A DNA stretch of 64,000 nt. Source: Aureimonas sp. AU4. Its GTDB lineage: Bacteria > Pseudomonadota > Alphaproteobacteria > Rhizobiales > Rhizobiaceae. Numbering within the stretch: position 1 is the stretch's first letter; each line of letters opens with the position of its first letter. The DNA is taken from assembly GCF_001463765.1 (NCBI RefSeq), contig NZ_BBWK01000017.1, positions 62,001 through 126,000 of the forward strand, written 5' to 3'. The translations under genes and the position numbers were made by a program. Of the stretch, positions 33,892-42,781 are shown one piece after another. Under the pieces are notes generated by a model that did no database searches, was not told the DNA's origin, and worked only from the letters and a program-made list of their open reading frames with translations.

Positions 33892-34898
33892 AAGCGCCGC
33901 AGGGTCTCATCGACGAGCCGGCGCGCGCCGTCCTCGCCGATCTCGAGCCGATGCTCTAGGACAAGGGCGCGCATGGCCAGGCCGCGCACGGGCCCCGGTC
34001 CCGCCCCCGTCATGCGGGCGCGGTCCTTGGCGGTGGTCACCAGCGCGAGCCCGAGGCTGTCGGCCTCCTGCAGGAGCGATCGCGCGTCCTCGCCGGTATA
34101 GGGATGGTGGTCGGGAAAGCGCTGCTCGGCCACGATCTCGGCGCCCGCCCCGCGCAGCGCGCGCGCGAACTTCTCGCCGTCGGCGATGCCGGAAAAGGCG
34201 AGGCAGCGCAGCCCCCGGAAGGCCTCGCCGTTGGGCGCGAGCGAGCGGGCGCGGTAGACCGGGCGGCCGGCCAGCTCTCCCAGCGCCTCGACGGCGCGAG
34301 TCCCCTCCCCCTCGCCCGCCACGAGAAGCGCCGAGGCGCGCTCCAACTGAAGATCGAGGCTCGCCCGCAACGGCCCGGCCGGCAGGACGCGGCGGTTGCC
34401 CAGCGCGCGGTGCGCGTCCACCACGAGGAGCGCGAGATCGGGATGAAGGCGCGCGCTCTGGAAGCCGTCGTCCATGATCGCGAGGTCGCAGCCCTCGGCC
34501 CGGAGCGTTGCCGCGCCCGCCCCGCGGTCTCGTGCGACCACGGTGGGCGCAAGGGCCGCGAGCAGCAGCGGCTCGTCGCCGATCAGCGCGGCGCCGTCGC
34601 GCCCGTCGGCGACGAGATGGGGCGCCCCGCGCCCCGCCGTGCCGCCATGGCCGCGGGTGAGAAAGCCCGGCCGCAGCCCGAGCGCCAGAGCCGCCTCGGC
34701 CAGCGCCAGCGCGGTCGGTGTCTTGCCGGCACCGCCCACGGTCGGGTTGCCGACGCACAGAACCGGGATCGCGGCCTGCGCCGTGGCGCCCGCCCGCAGG
34801 CGCCTGTCGGCCGCCGTGCGGTAGAGGAGCGCGGGCAGCGCCAGGGCGGCCGACCGCAGGCCCGGCTCGCGCCACCAGAAGGCGGGCGCGCGCGCCAC
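33870..34898 (-). CDS. lpxK: Tetraacyldisaccharide 4'-kinase
   Basis: This 342-residue inner-membrane-associated kinase phosphorylates the 4' position of the lipid A disaccharide. The N-terminal hydrophobic segment is followed by the P-loop VGNPTVGGAGKTPTALAL (near residues 50-67) and the IMDDGFQ motif. It starts at GTG two bases after the waaA stop. It is the last gene of an envelope cluster read leftward and overlaps the 3' end of the DUF2093 gene by 22 bases. Confidence 0.94.
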   Translation of the reverse strand: MARAPAFWWREPGLRSAALALPALLYRTAADRRLRAGATAQAAIPVLCVGNPTVGGAGKTPTALALAEAALALGLRPGFLTRGHGGTAGRGAPHLVADGRDGAALIGDEPLLLAALAPTVVARDRGAGAATLRAEGCDLAIMDDGFQSARLHPDLALLVVDAHRALGNRRVLPAGPLRASLDLQLERASALLVAGEGEGTRAVEALGELAGRPVYRARSLAPNGEAFRGLRCLAFSGIADGEKFARALRGAGAEIVAEQRFPDHHPYTGEDARSLLQEADSLGLALVTTAKDRARMTGAGPGPVRGLAMRALVLEHRLEIGEDGARRLVDETLRRFQARPRS

Positions 34899-34900
34899 CG

Positions 34901-36220
34901 CTAGCGCCCGCCCCGGCGGTCGCGCCGCACCTCAAGCCGCAGCGGCAGGAGGAAGGGGTCGAGAGCCGCGATCGTCCGATCCAGAGCGCCGCCCATCTCG
35001 CCCACCGCCTCGCACGCGCCCGCCATCATGGCGCGCCGCGCCTCGGGGTCCGCGAAGAGCTGGGCGACCGCCTGCCCGAGTTCCGCCTCGCTCTCCACGA
35101 GCCGCACGCCGCCGCGCGACAGGAGCTTGGCGTAGACGTCGCGGAAGTTCTGCACCATGCGGCCCGAGACGATCGCGGTCTGGAGCATGGCGGCCTCCAT
35201 CGGATTCTGCCCACCCTCAGCGCTCAGCGACTTGCCGATGAAGGCGATCTCGCAGAGCCGGAGGTAGAAGCCCATGTCGCCGATCGTGTCGCCGATCAGG
35301 ACGTCGGTGGTGGGATCGGGCAGCTCGCCCCGGCTCCAGCGCGCGGCGCGAAGGCCGAGCGTGGCGAGTTCGCGCTCGATCGCGTCGGCGCGCTCGATAT
35401 GGCGCGGCACGATCACGGTGAGGAGGCGCGGCCGGTCCTCGCGCAGGGCAAGGTGAACCCGCGCCGCCATCATCTCCTCGCCCTCGTGGGTCGAGAGCGC
35501 CGCCCAGACCGGGCGCAGCGCGATCACGCGGCGGGCCTCCTGGAGGTCGCGGGCGTCGGCGCCGGGCGGGGGCGCGTCGGCCTTGAGGTTGCCGGCGACG
35601 CTCACCGAGCGCGCGCCGAGCAGATGGTAGCGCTCGCCGTCGATCGCCGACTGGGCGACGATGTGGGCGAGATTCTCCAGAAGCGTTTCGGCGAGCCAGG
35701 GCACCGACTTCCAGCGCCGGAACGAGCGGTCCGACAGGCGCGCGTTGACGAGGATCTGCGGCACGCGGCGGCGCTGCAGCTCGGCCATGGTCATGGGCCA
35801 GAGCTCGCTCTCGGCGAAGACGGCGAGATCGGGCCGCCAATGGTCGAGGAAGCGGCGTACGCAGGGGCGAAGGTCGAGCGGCACGTACTGATGGATGACC
35901 TCGGTGCCGAGGCGCTCCTCGACCAGCCCCGCCGAGGTGACGGTACCCGTGGTCATGAGCACGGCGACGCCGGTGGCCGCGATCTCGCGCACCATGGGCT
36001 CGACCGCCGCACTCTCGCCGACGCTCGCGGCGTGGACCCAGACGAGCGGCTGGCCGGGCGGGCGCGGCTCGCTCGCGTGCCCGTAGCGCTCGCGCCGTCG
36101 CGCGGGCTCCTCCTTGCCGCGCCCGGCGCGCCAGCGGACATAGCCGCCGATCGCGGGATAGGCGGCCTGGCCGAGGAGGCGGTAGGCTCCGAGCGCCGTG
36201 CGCGACAGGCGGTCGCTCAC
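34901..36220 (-). CDS. waaA: 3-deoxy-D-manno-octulosonic acid transferase
   Basis: This 439-residue GT30 enzyme adds Kdo to the lipid A precursor at the inner membrane. A short hydrophobic N-terminus is followed by the family segments WVHAASVGE and AESELWP, and then FIGKSLSAEGGQNPMEAA towards the C-terminus. The GTG start overlaps the stop of the upstream acyltransferase gene (GTGA). Together with lpxK it provides late steps of Kdo2-lipid A synthesis. Confidence 0.94.
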   Translation of the reverse strand: MSDRLSRTALGAYRLLGQAAYPAIGGYVRWRAGRGKEEPARRRERYGHASEPRPPGQPLVWVHAASVGESAAVEPMVREIAATGVAVLMTTGTVTSAGLVEERLGTEVIHQYVPLDLRPCVRRFLDHWRPDLAVFAESELWPMTMAELQRRRVPQILVNARLSDRSFRRWKSVPWLAETLLENLAHIVAQSAIDGERYHLLGARSVSVAGNLKADAPPPGADARDLQEARRVIALRPVWAALSTHEGEEMMAARVHLALREDRPRLLTVIVPRHIERADAIERELATLGLRAARWSRGELPDPTTDVLIGDTIGDMGFYLRLCEIAFIGKSLSAEGGQNPMEAAMLQTAIVSGRMVQNFRDVYAKLLSRGGVRLVESEAELGQAVAQLFADPEARRAMMAGACEAVGEMGGALDRTIAALDPFLLPLRLEVRRDRRGGR

Positions 36221-37011
36221 GCCCGGGCCTCGGGAACGAGGCCGTCGGCGAGCGCGAGGGCCCTGGTGTTGGCGCGCTCGATGGCGGCGGTCACCTCGCG
36301 GCGGAGGCGCTCCATGTCGTTGGGGGTCGAATCAGGGGGAACGAGGATCGGCGGCTCCATGGCCACCGCCATGCGCCCGAAAGGCAGCGGGATCGTGGTG
36401 CGGTCCCAGGTTTTCTCCAGGGTCCGGCGCCGGCTGGTGGCGGCGGCCGAGGGAATGATCGGACGGCCCGAAAGCTTGGCGAGCGTCACGATGCCCAGCC
36501 CCGCCTCGCGCGGCACGCCCTTCGGGACATCCGCGATCATGCAGACGCCCGTGCCGGCATCCAGAAGCCGCTTCAGCTCGATCAAGGCGCGTGCCCCGCC
36601 CTTGCGCGAGGCGGCCTCGCGCACGCGCCCGCCCGAGCCGCGCACGGTGCGGATGCCGAAGCGCTCCACCACGCCCGCGTTGATCTCGGCGTCGGCCGAG
36701 CGTGACAGAAGCGCGACATAGGGCAGGTGGCGCGGCCGGAAGAAGGGCGCGAGCAGGTGCTGCCCATGCCAGAGCGCCACGATCGCGGGATGCTGGCTCG
36801 TGAGGATGGCGGAGAAGTCGTCGGAGCCGCTCGCCGGGCGCTGCGCCGCGCCGATAAGGCGCAGGAGGTCGAACACCGCCCGCCCCGCGACGCGCATCGC
36901 GAAGGGCTGGCGCGACAGGGACTTGAGGCGGCGCTGCAGGCGCACGCGCAGGCGCTTGCGGCGGGGTCGCGCGACATCCGGCACGCCGGCGGCCCCGCGT
37001 CCTTCGCTCAA
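36217..37011 (-). CDS. DUF374 lysophospholipid acyltransferase-like protein
   Basis: This is a 264-residue protein of the DUF374 group, related to lipid A and phospholipid acyltransferases. ALWHGQHLLAPFF carries the histidine of the acyltransferase-like motif. SRSADAEINAGVVERFG and CMIADVPKGVPREAGLG follow as family blocks. I chose the TTG at 37011 because it overlaps the DUF4170 stop as TTGA; the long open frame upstream is an out-of-frame extension. Its place before waaA and lpxK suggests a role in lipid A or outer-membrane lipid. Substrate unknown. Confidence 0.85.
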   Translation of the reverse strand: MSEGRGAAGVPDVARPRRKRLRVRLQRRLKSLSRQPFAMRVAGRAVFDLLRLIGAAQRPASGSDDFSAILTSQHPAIVALWHGQHLLAPFFRPRHLPYVALLSRSADAEINAGVVERFGIRTVRGSGGRVREAASRKGGARALIELKRLLDAGTGVCMIADVPKGVPREAGLGIVTLAKLSGRPIIPSAAATSRRRTLEKTWDRTTIPLPFGRMAVAMEPPILVPPDSTPNDMERLRREVTAAIERANTRALALADGLVPEARA

Positions 37012-37244
37012 GCGGCGTCCGGGTTCAGGAACCGGTGCAGGTGGACGATGAAGTAGCGCATGGCGGCGTTGTCGACGGTGGCCTGCGCCTTGCCGCGCCA
37101 GGCGGTGAGCGCGGAGGCGTAGTCCGGAAACACGCCCACGATCTCGATCGCGGCGGGATCGCGGAACTCGACGCCCGACAGGCTCTTCAGCTCGCCGCCG
37201 AACACGAGGTGGAGCCGCTGCGGCGAGGTTTCTTCGCTGACCAT
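37008..37244 (-). CDS. DUF4170 small protein
   Basis: This is a 78-residue soluble protein with the DUF4170 layout: LHLVFGGELKSLSGVEF, then GVFPDYASALTAWRGKAQATVDNAAMRYFIVHLHRFLNP. No function is known. It sits immediately upstream of the DUF374 gene, with a four-base overlap, and starts the envelope run DUF4170-DUF374-waaA-lpxK. Confidence 0.83.
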   Translation of the reverse strand: MVSEETSPQRLHLVFGGELKSLSGVEFRDPAAIEIVGVFPDYASALTAWRGKAQATVDNAAMRYFIVHLHRFLNPDAA

Positions 37245-37276
37245 CGTCTTCCAAAGTCCGTTCGAGGAGAGGCTAC

Positions 37277-38056
37277 TCAGGCAGCCGCGGCCGCGCGCCC
37301 GTAGCCGAACAGGCGCTCCAGCGCGGCGTCCGCGCCGGCCACCAGTACGCCATGCCTCGCCGGCCGGAGCTTGTAAAGGTGGCGCTCCCCGTCGAGCCGG
37401 GCGAGGCGCCCGCCTGCGCGCTCCAGGATGAGGTCGGCCGCCGCCACGTCCCAGTCGTTGGCGTGGGGACCGACGATCGTGCCGTCGAGGCGGCCGGCCG
37501 CCACCAGGGCGAGGCGGTAGGCGAGCGAGGGGATGGAGCGCTGGAAGTCGACCTCCGCGCCGAGCCGCCCTTCCAGGCGCCGGCGCATGCCGTCGGGCAT
37601 GGACAGGCGCATGGCGCCCGCCCCGACCGACGCCTCGATCGGAACGCCGTTGAGGGTCGCAGGACCTTCGGCGGTGGCGAGGAAGGTCTCACGGAGCGCG
37701 GGCGCTTCCAGGACGCCCGCCACCGGGCGCCCCGCCTCCACCACCGCGATCGAGACGCACCAGGTCTCGTCGCCGCGCAGGAAGGCGCGCGTGCCGTCGA
37801 TCGGGTCCACTACGAAGAAGCGGTCCTCGCCGTCTGCCGACCCTTCCGTCTCGGTCTCCTCCGACACCCAGCCGTAGCGCGGGCGCGCCGAAAGGAGCGC
37901 CTCGCGCAGGAAGCGGTCCACGGCGAGGTCGGCCTCGGAAACGGGCGAGGAGCCGTTCTTCAGCCAGCTTTCGGGGTCCTGCCGCCAGTAGCCGAGGGCG
38001 ATCCGCCCGGCCTCGCGCGCGGCCTCGGCCAAGAGGTCGATGTCCTCCACGCTCAA
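37277..38056 (-). CDS. Inositol monophosphatase-family phosphatase (CysQ-like)
   Basis: This is a 259-residue metal-dependent phosphatase. The metal-binding motif DPIDGTRAFLRG and the second signature WDVAAADLILERAGG are intact, as is GSSPVSEADLAVDRF. 3'(2'),5'-bisphosphate nucleotidase (CysQ) and inositol-1-phosphatase activities both occur in this group and cannot be separated by eye. The TTG at 38056 overlaps the pmbA stop as TTGA. A GTG six bases further on is the other possible start. Confidence 0.83.
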   Translation of the reverse strand: MSVEDIDLLAEAAREAGRIALGYWRQDPESWLKNGSSPVSEADLAVDRFLREALLSARPRYGWVSEETETEGSADGEDRFFVVDPIDGTRAFLRGDETWCVSIAVVEAGRPVAGVLEAPALRETFLATAEGPATLNGVPIEASVGAGAMRLSMPDGMRRRLEGRLGAEVDFQRSIPSLAYRLALVAAGRLDGTIVGPHANDWDVAAADLILERAGGRLARLDGERHLYKLRPARHGVLVAGADAALERLFGYGRAAAAA

Positions 38057-39393
38057 CGACCCGCCACGGTCATCTCGCCGATCCGCAAGGTCGGCACCAC
38101 GAGCGAGAAGCGCGTGTCGGCGTCGTCGGCGGTCTCGATCGCGCGATACATGTCGGCCAAGTTCCCAGCGATCGTGAACTCCGAGACGGGGCGGCCGAGG
38201 CGGCCCTCCTCGATCAGGAAGCCCGAGGCGCCGGTGGAATAGTCGCCGGTCACGAGGTTGGCGCCGTGGCCGATGGTCTCGGTGACGTAGAGGCCCGACC
38301 ACGTGTCGCGCAGGAGGTCCTCCACCGGGCGCCGCGCGCCGCCGGTGAGCGTGACGTTGGTGGACGAGGGCGAGACGCCCGACGAGGAGCGCAAGGCGCG
38401 CCCGTTGGTGCGCAGGCCCAGCTCGCGCGCCGCCGCGCTGTCGAGGATCCACGAGCGCAGGGTGCCGTTCTCGACGAGCGCGAGACGCTCGCCGCGCACG
38501 CCCTCGCCGTCGAAGGGGCGCGAGCCGGCGCGCCGGCGCAGAAGCGGCTCGTCGACCAGCGACAGCGCCTCCGGCAGGACGGCCTCGCCCATGCGGTTCT
38601 TCAGGAAGCTCGTGCCGCGCGCGATGCCCGCGCCGTTGATCGCGCCGACCAGGCTGCCAATGAGGCCGCGCGACACGCGCGGGTCGAGGACGATCGCATA
38701 GCGCCCGGTCGCGACCTTGTCGGGGTTGACGCGGGCGACGGCGCGCTCGCCGGCCCGCCGGCCGATCGAGGCCGCGTCCTCGAGGTCGGCGAGGTGGATG
38801 CGGCTGTCGAAGTCGTAGTCGCGCTCCATGCGCGTTCCTTCGCCCGCGAGCACGCTCACCTGCCGCGAGAAGCCGGAGCGCTGGCGGAAGCCGCGAAAGC
38901 CGGTGGAGGTGACGAGAACGAGGCCCGTCGCGCCCATGCCCGCCGAGGCGCCGCCGGAATTGGTGACGCCCGGCACGGCGCGTGCGGCTTCCTCCGTTTC
39001 TAGGGCGCTCGCGACCATCGCCTCGCCGCCCATCTCGCTCGGGTCGAAGAGGTCGAGATCGGCGATCTCGCGCGCGAGCAGCTCGGGCTCGGCCAGGCCT
39101 GCATGGGGGTTCTCGGGCGAGACTCGCGCCATGGCCACGGCGCGCTCGGCGAGGCGGTCGGGGTCGGCGCGGATGTCGGCCGAGACCGTGGCCGAGCGCT
39201 TGCCCACGAAGACGCGCAGCGACAGGTCGTCGCTTTCCGATGATTCGGTTTCCTCGACCCGGCCGAGGCGCACCTCGACCGAGCGCGAGCGCGAGCGCAC
39301 CACCGCCGCGTCCGAGGCGTCGGCCCCGTGGCGCCGCGCGGCCGAGATCAGCCGCTCCCCGAGATCGGCGAGGGGGGACAGGTCGTCACTCAT
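38053..39393 (-). CDS. pmbA: TldE/PmbA-family metalloprotease
   Basis: This is a 446-residue protein of the TldD/PmbA family. In this family TldD supplies the HExxxH catalytic motif and TldE/PmbA is the partner; no HExxxH is visible here, which fits PmbA. Family blocks include LSLRVFVGKRSATVSAD, GAGIARGTSFL and the C-terminal VSEFTIAGNLADMYR. The complex acts on unfolded or modified peptides, such as microcin precursors. A tldD partner is not in the window. It overlaps the phosphatase gene by four bases. Confidence 0.88.
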   Translation of the reverse strand: MSDDLSPLADLGERLISAARRHGADASDAAVVRSRSRSVEVRLGRVEETESSESDDLSLRVFVGKRSATVSADIRADPDRLAERAVAMARVSPENPHAGLAEPELLAREIADLDLFDPSEMGGEAMVASALETEEAARAVPGVTNSGGASAGMGATGLVLVTSTGFRGFRQRSGFSRQVSVLAGEGTRMERDYDFDSRIHLADLEDAASIGRRAGERAVARVNPDKVATGRYAIVLDPRVSRGLIGSLVGAINGAGIARGTSFLKNRMGEAVLPEALSLVDEPLLRRRAGSRPFDGEGVRGERLALVENGTLRSWILDSAAARELGLRTNGRALRSSSGVSPSSTNVTLTGGARRPVEDLLRDTWSGLYVTETIGHGANLVTGDYSTGASGFLIEEGRLGRPVSEFTIAGNLADMYRAIETADDADTRFSLVVPTLRIGEMTVAGR

Positions 39394-39496
39394 GGGGAAA
39401 CCGCCAAAGCTTTTGCACTCGCCCCATCTATTATGCGATGGCCGGGCTTCAAGCACGCCGACGGTCCGGCGCGCCGACGATGGGGAGACCCGCGCC

Positions 39497-41326
39497 ATGG
39501 AGGCGGCACCACTCTTCGCGGAAATCCTCCTGATCCTGGGCGGCGGCATCGTCGCGGGCACGCTGTTCAAGCGGATCGGCCTCGGCACGGTGCTGGGCTA
39601 TCTCTTCGCCGGCATCCTGATCGGACCCGTGCTGCAGCTGATCGAGAACGGGCAGGAGGAGATCCTCCATCTCGGCGAGCTCGGCGTCGTGTTCCTCCTC
39701 TTCATCATCGGCCTGGAGCTGAAGCTCTCGCGTCTCTGGGCGCTGCGCCGCCAGATCTTCGGGCTCGGCCTCGCGCAGGTCGTGGTGACGGGCGCGGTGC
39801 TGACGGGGGTCATGACGCTCGCGACGAACTGGCAGGCGGCGACGGTGATCGGCTTCGGCCTTGCCCTTTCCTCCACCGCCTTCGCGCTGCAGATCCTGGA
39901 GGAGCGCGGCGAGCTCGCCACGCGCTTCGGCCAGAGCGCGTTCGCCGTGCTCCTGTTCCAGGATCTCGCGATCGTCCCGCTGCTCGCCGTCCTGCCGCTG
40001 CTCGCCCCGGCGGGCGAGGCCTCGGCGGCGGTGCACGCGCCGGTCTCGCCTCTCTGGTCGGTGGGGGCGCTGGTCGCGCTCGTCGTCGTGGGGCGCTACG
40101 TCCTCAATCCGCTGTTCCGCATCCTCGCCCAGGCCGGCGCGCGCGAGGTGATGATCGGGGCGGCGCTCTTCGTGGTGCTGGCCTCGGCGCTCCTGATGGG
40201 GCTGGCCGGCTTCTCCATGGCGATGGGCGCCTTCATCGCGGGCGTGCTGCTGGCCGAAAGCTCCTACCGCCACGAGCTGGAAGCCAATATCGACCCGTTC
40301 CGCGGCCTTCTCCTCGGCCTCTTCTTCATCGCGGTCGGCCTGTCGCTCGACCTTTCGGTGATCGCGGCCAACTGGTGGATCGTGCTTCTGGGCACGCCCG
40401 CCCTGATGCTGGTGAAGGCGGCCGTGCTCTACCCGCTCTGCCGGCTTTTCGGCGAGAGCCACACCGCGGCGCTGCGCGTCGCGCTCGTGCTGCCGCAGGG
40501 CGGCGAGTTCGCCTTCGTCCTGTTCTCGGCGGCGAGCGGGGCCGCGATCCTGCCCGCCGAGCTCGGCTCGCTGCTCGTCGCCGTCGTGACGCTTTCCATG
40601 GCGCTGACGCCGCTCACCGACTATCTCGGCCGCAGCTTCTCGGTGGAGGACGAGGGGCTGGAGGCGCCCGAGGAGGATTTCGCGGGCGCCGGCTCCGACA
40701 TCCTGATGATCGGCTTCTCGCGCTTCGGGCAGATCGCGGCGCAGGTGCTCCTGTCGAGCGGCCTTGGCCTCACCATCCTCGACTCCTCGCCCGAGCGCAT
40801 CCGCAACGCGGCGCGCTTCGGCTTCCGCATCTACTACGGGTCGGGGCTGCGCCTCGAGGTCCTGGAGGCGGCCGGCATCCGCCGCGCCAAGATCGTGGCG
40901 GTCTGCACCAACACGCCCGAGACCACGACGCGCATCGTCGACCTCATCCGCGCCGAGTTTCCGGACGTGCGCCTCTTCGTGCGCTCCTACGACCGCAACC
41001 ACACGCTGGCTCTGCGCGAGCGGGGCGTCGCCTTCGAGATCCGCGAGACGCTGGAATCGGCCCTGAGCTTCGGCGGCGCGACTCTGGAGGCGCTGGGCTT
41101 CGACCACAAACAGGCAGAGGCCGTGGTGGGCGACGTGCGCACGCGCGACGCCGAGCGCATCCTCCTGCAGCAGGCCCGCACCGCCGGCACCGGCTCGAGC
41201 GTCCTGGCGCCGACGCGCGTCACGCCCGAGCCCCTGCCCGAGCCGCGCCCGCCCGGCTCCAGGACGCGCACGGCCCGCACGCAGGACGCCGCTCCCGCCG
41301 CGCCCAGTCCCGAGCCCGTACGCTAA
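39497..41326 (+). CDS. Kef-type cation:proton antiporter (CPA2 family)
   Basis: This is a 609-residue protein. Residues 1 to about 385 form a polytopic CPA2 exchanger domain, including LFIIGLELKLSRLW and FQDLAIVPLLAVLPLL. A TrkA-N nucleotide-binding domain follows, starting ILMIGFSRFGQIAAQVL near residue 400. The last 80 or so residues are a Pro/Ala-rich tail. It probably exports potassium in exchange for protons under nucleotide or electrophile control. No KefF/KefG-type ancillary gene is adjacent. It is divergent from pmbA with 103 bases between. Confidence 0.9.
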   Translation: MEAAPLFAEILLILGGGIVAGTLFKRIGLGTVLGYLFAGILIGPVLQLIENGQEEILHLGELGVVFLLFIIGLELKLSRLWALRRQIFGLGLAQVVVTGAVLTGVMTLATNWQAATVIGFGLALSSTAFALQILEERGELATRFGQSAFAVLLFQDLAIVPLLAVLPLLAPAGEASAAVHAPVSPLWSVGALVALVVVGRYVLNPLFRILAQAGAREVMIGAALFVVLASALLMGLAGFSMAMGAFIAGVLLAESSYRHELEANIDPFRGLLLGLFFIAVGLSLDLSVIAANWWIVLLGTPALMLVKAAVLYPLCRLFGESHTAALRVALVLPQGGEFAFVLFSAASGAAILPAELGSLLVAVVTLSMALTPLTDYLGRSFSVEDEGLEAPEEDFAGAGSDILMIGFSRFGQIAAQVLLSSGLGLTILDSSPERIRNAARFGFRIYYGSGLRLEVLEAAGIRRAKIVAVCTNTPETTTRIVDLIRAEFPDVRLFVRSYDRNHTLALRERGVAFEIRETLESALSFGGATLEALGFDHKQAEAVVGDVRTRDAERILLQQARTAGTGSSVLAPTRVTPEPLPEPRPPGSRTRTARTQDAAPAAPSPEPVR

Positions 41327-41348
41327 CGGGCCCAGGATCTGCGGGCGT

Positions 41349-41564
41349 TCAGGCCTTGTGGACCTCGCTGTCGCTCTTGAGCACCTTCGTGCCGTCCTCC
41401 TGCTTCAGGAGATAGGCGGGGTTGTCGTTGGTCGCCTTGCGGGTGACCTCCTTCCCCTTGATCTTGCGCGTCACCTCCTTGGTGAACGTCTGCTCGACCT
41501 TGCCCTGGGCCTTGGACGAGCCGTACTTCCATTCGACCTCGGTGCCCTTGCGGATATCGGTCAT
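41349..41564 (-). CDS. DUF2945 small tudor-like protein
   Basis: This is a 71-residue basic protein, MTDIRKGTEVEWKYGSSKAQG at the start and NPAYLLKQEDGTKVLKSDSEVHK at the end. This is the compact DUF2945 (HVA1/tudor-like) fold. Such proteins are small and widespread, and often appear beside stress genes; the activity is unknown. It is convergent with the antiporter gene and divergent from the topoisomerase gene. Confidence 0.8.
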   Translation of the reverse strand: MTDIRKGTEVEWKYGSSKAQGKVEQTFTKEVTRKIKGKEVTRKATNDNPAYLLKQEDGTKVLKSDSEVHKA

Positions 41565-41740
41565 GTCGGCGAACTCCTGTTGGCTGATGTCGGGAAGGCC
41601 AATGTGGCGGCGCGACCCCGGGTTCCGCCCCTCGCTCGCTTGTCCACAGCGCGGCGATGCGGCGCGCCTTCCCGCCCGGAACGCCGAGGCCCCGGCCCTC
41701 GTTGGGATGGCGACCTGACCTTTCCGAAAGCTTCGTCGTC

Positions 41741-42778
41741 ATGCACGACCGCCTTCTGTTCCATGCCGAGCGCTTCGGCCTCGTCATGGTGGACCCGACC
41801 CTCTTCACCGTCGAGCGCCGCCGCCACGGGCGCGGGCACCGCATCTGCTTCTCGGGCGGCGAGGCCATCACCGACCGCCCGCTGAAGGCGCGCATCAAGG
41901 CGCTCGTGCTGCCGCCGGCCTGGCGCGACGTGAAGATCTGCGTCGACGAGAACGGCCACATCCAGGCGACGGGCCGCGACGAGAAGGGCCGCATCCAGTA
42001 CCGCTACCACGACGCCTGGGTGAACGTGCGCAACGCGGTGAAGACCGAGCGCCTTCTGCGCTTCGGCCGGGCGCTTCCCACGCTCCGCCGCAAGCTCGAG
42101 GCCGACATGAAGCGAAACGCCGACGACGAGCGCGCGACGGCGGCCGTGGCGGCGCGCCTGATCGACCTCTCGGCCATGCGGCCCGGCCACGAGAAATACG
42201 CTGAGGACGGCGGGCGCGGCGTCGCTTCGCTCCGGCGCGAGAACCTCAAGCTCGGCGAGAAGCGCGCCGTCCTGAAGTTCATCGGCAAGTCGCACCAGAC
42301 CAACGTCGTGGAGATCGAGGACCGGCAGCTCGTGCGCTCGCTGGAGCGCATGAAGGCGGGCCGCTCGAAGCGACTCTTCCGCTTCACGGGCGCCGACCTC
42401 AAGCGCCACGACCTGACCGCCAACCTTCTCAACCGCTACCTGCGCTCGGCGTCGGGCAAGCGCATCTCGGCCAAGGACTTCCGCACCTTCCACGGCTCGG
42501 CCGAGGCGCTGCGCTTCCTTCTCGAGGACGTGGAGCCCGCCGAGCGCGACACCCTGCCCAAGCGTCGCCGCGCGGTCGCGAAAGCCATGCGCTCGGTCTC
42601 GACGGTCCTGCGCAACACGCCGACCGTCGCGCGCGCGTCCTACGTCCATCCCGAGATCGTCGTCGCCTTCGAGGAGGAGCGCCTCTCGCCCGACCTCCTG
42701 CGCGGGCGCTCGCGCGAGGGGCTGACCAGCGTCGAGACCGCCTTGATGCGCTTCCTGGAAGAGACCGCGCAGGCCTGA
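41741..42778 (+). CDS. DNA topoisomerase IB (poxvirus/eukaryote type)
   Basis: This is a 345-residue type IB topoisomerase that relaxes supercoils through a 3'-phosphotyrosine. The catalytic tyrosine is Y301 in ASYVHPEIV. The active-site arginine region AMRPGHEKYAEDGG, the lysine in FIGKSHQ and the KDFRTFHGS segment are present. The last of these reads KDFRTW in most relatives, and the GKSGK-like lysine loop is also altered. The ATG at 41741 is used; an open frame to 41657 adds residues unlike the family. Bacterial TopIB is an accessory enzyme, common in this order. Confidence 0.9.
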   Translation: MHDRLLFHAERFGLVMVDPTLFTVERRRHGRGHRICFSGGEAITDRPLKARIKALVLPPAWRDVKICVDENGHIQATGRDEKGRIQYRYHDAWVNVRNAVKTERLLRFGRALPTLRRKLEADMKRNADDERATAAVAARLIDLSAMRPGHEKYAEDGGRGVASLRRENLKLGEKRAVLKFIGKSHQTNVVEIEDRQLVRSLERMKAGRSKRLFRFTGADLKRHDLTANLLNRYLRSASGKRISAKDFRTFHGSAEALRFLLEDVEPAERDTLPKRRRAVAKAMRSVSTVLRNTPTVARASYVHPEIVVAFEEERLSPDLLRGRSREGLTSVETALMRFLEETAQA

Positions 42779-42781
42779 GCC

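Noticed and set aside
36217-37254. A 345-residue form of the DUF374 protein
   Set aside because: The added N-terminus lies over the DUF4170 gene in another phase. The TTGA overlap at 37011 gives a family-like start.
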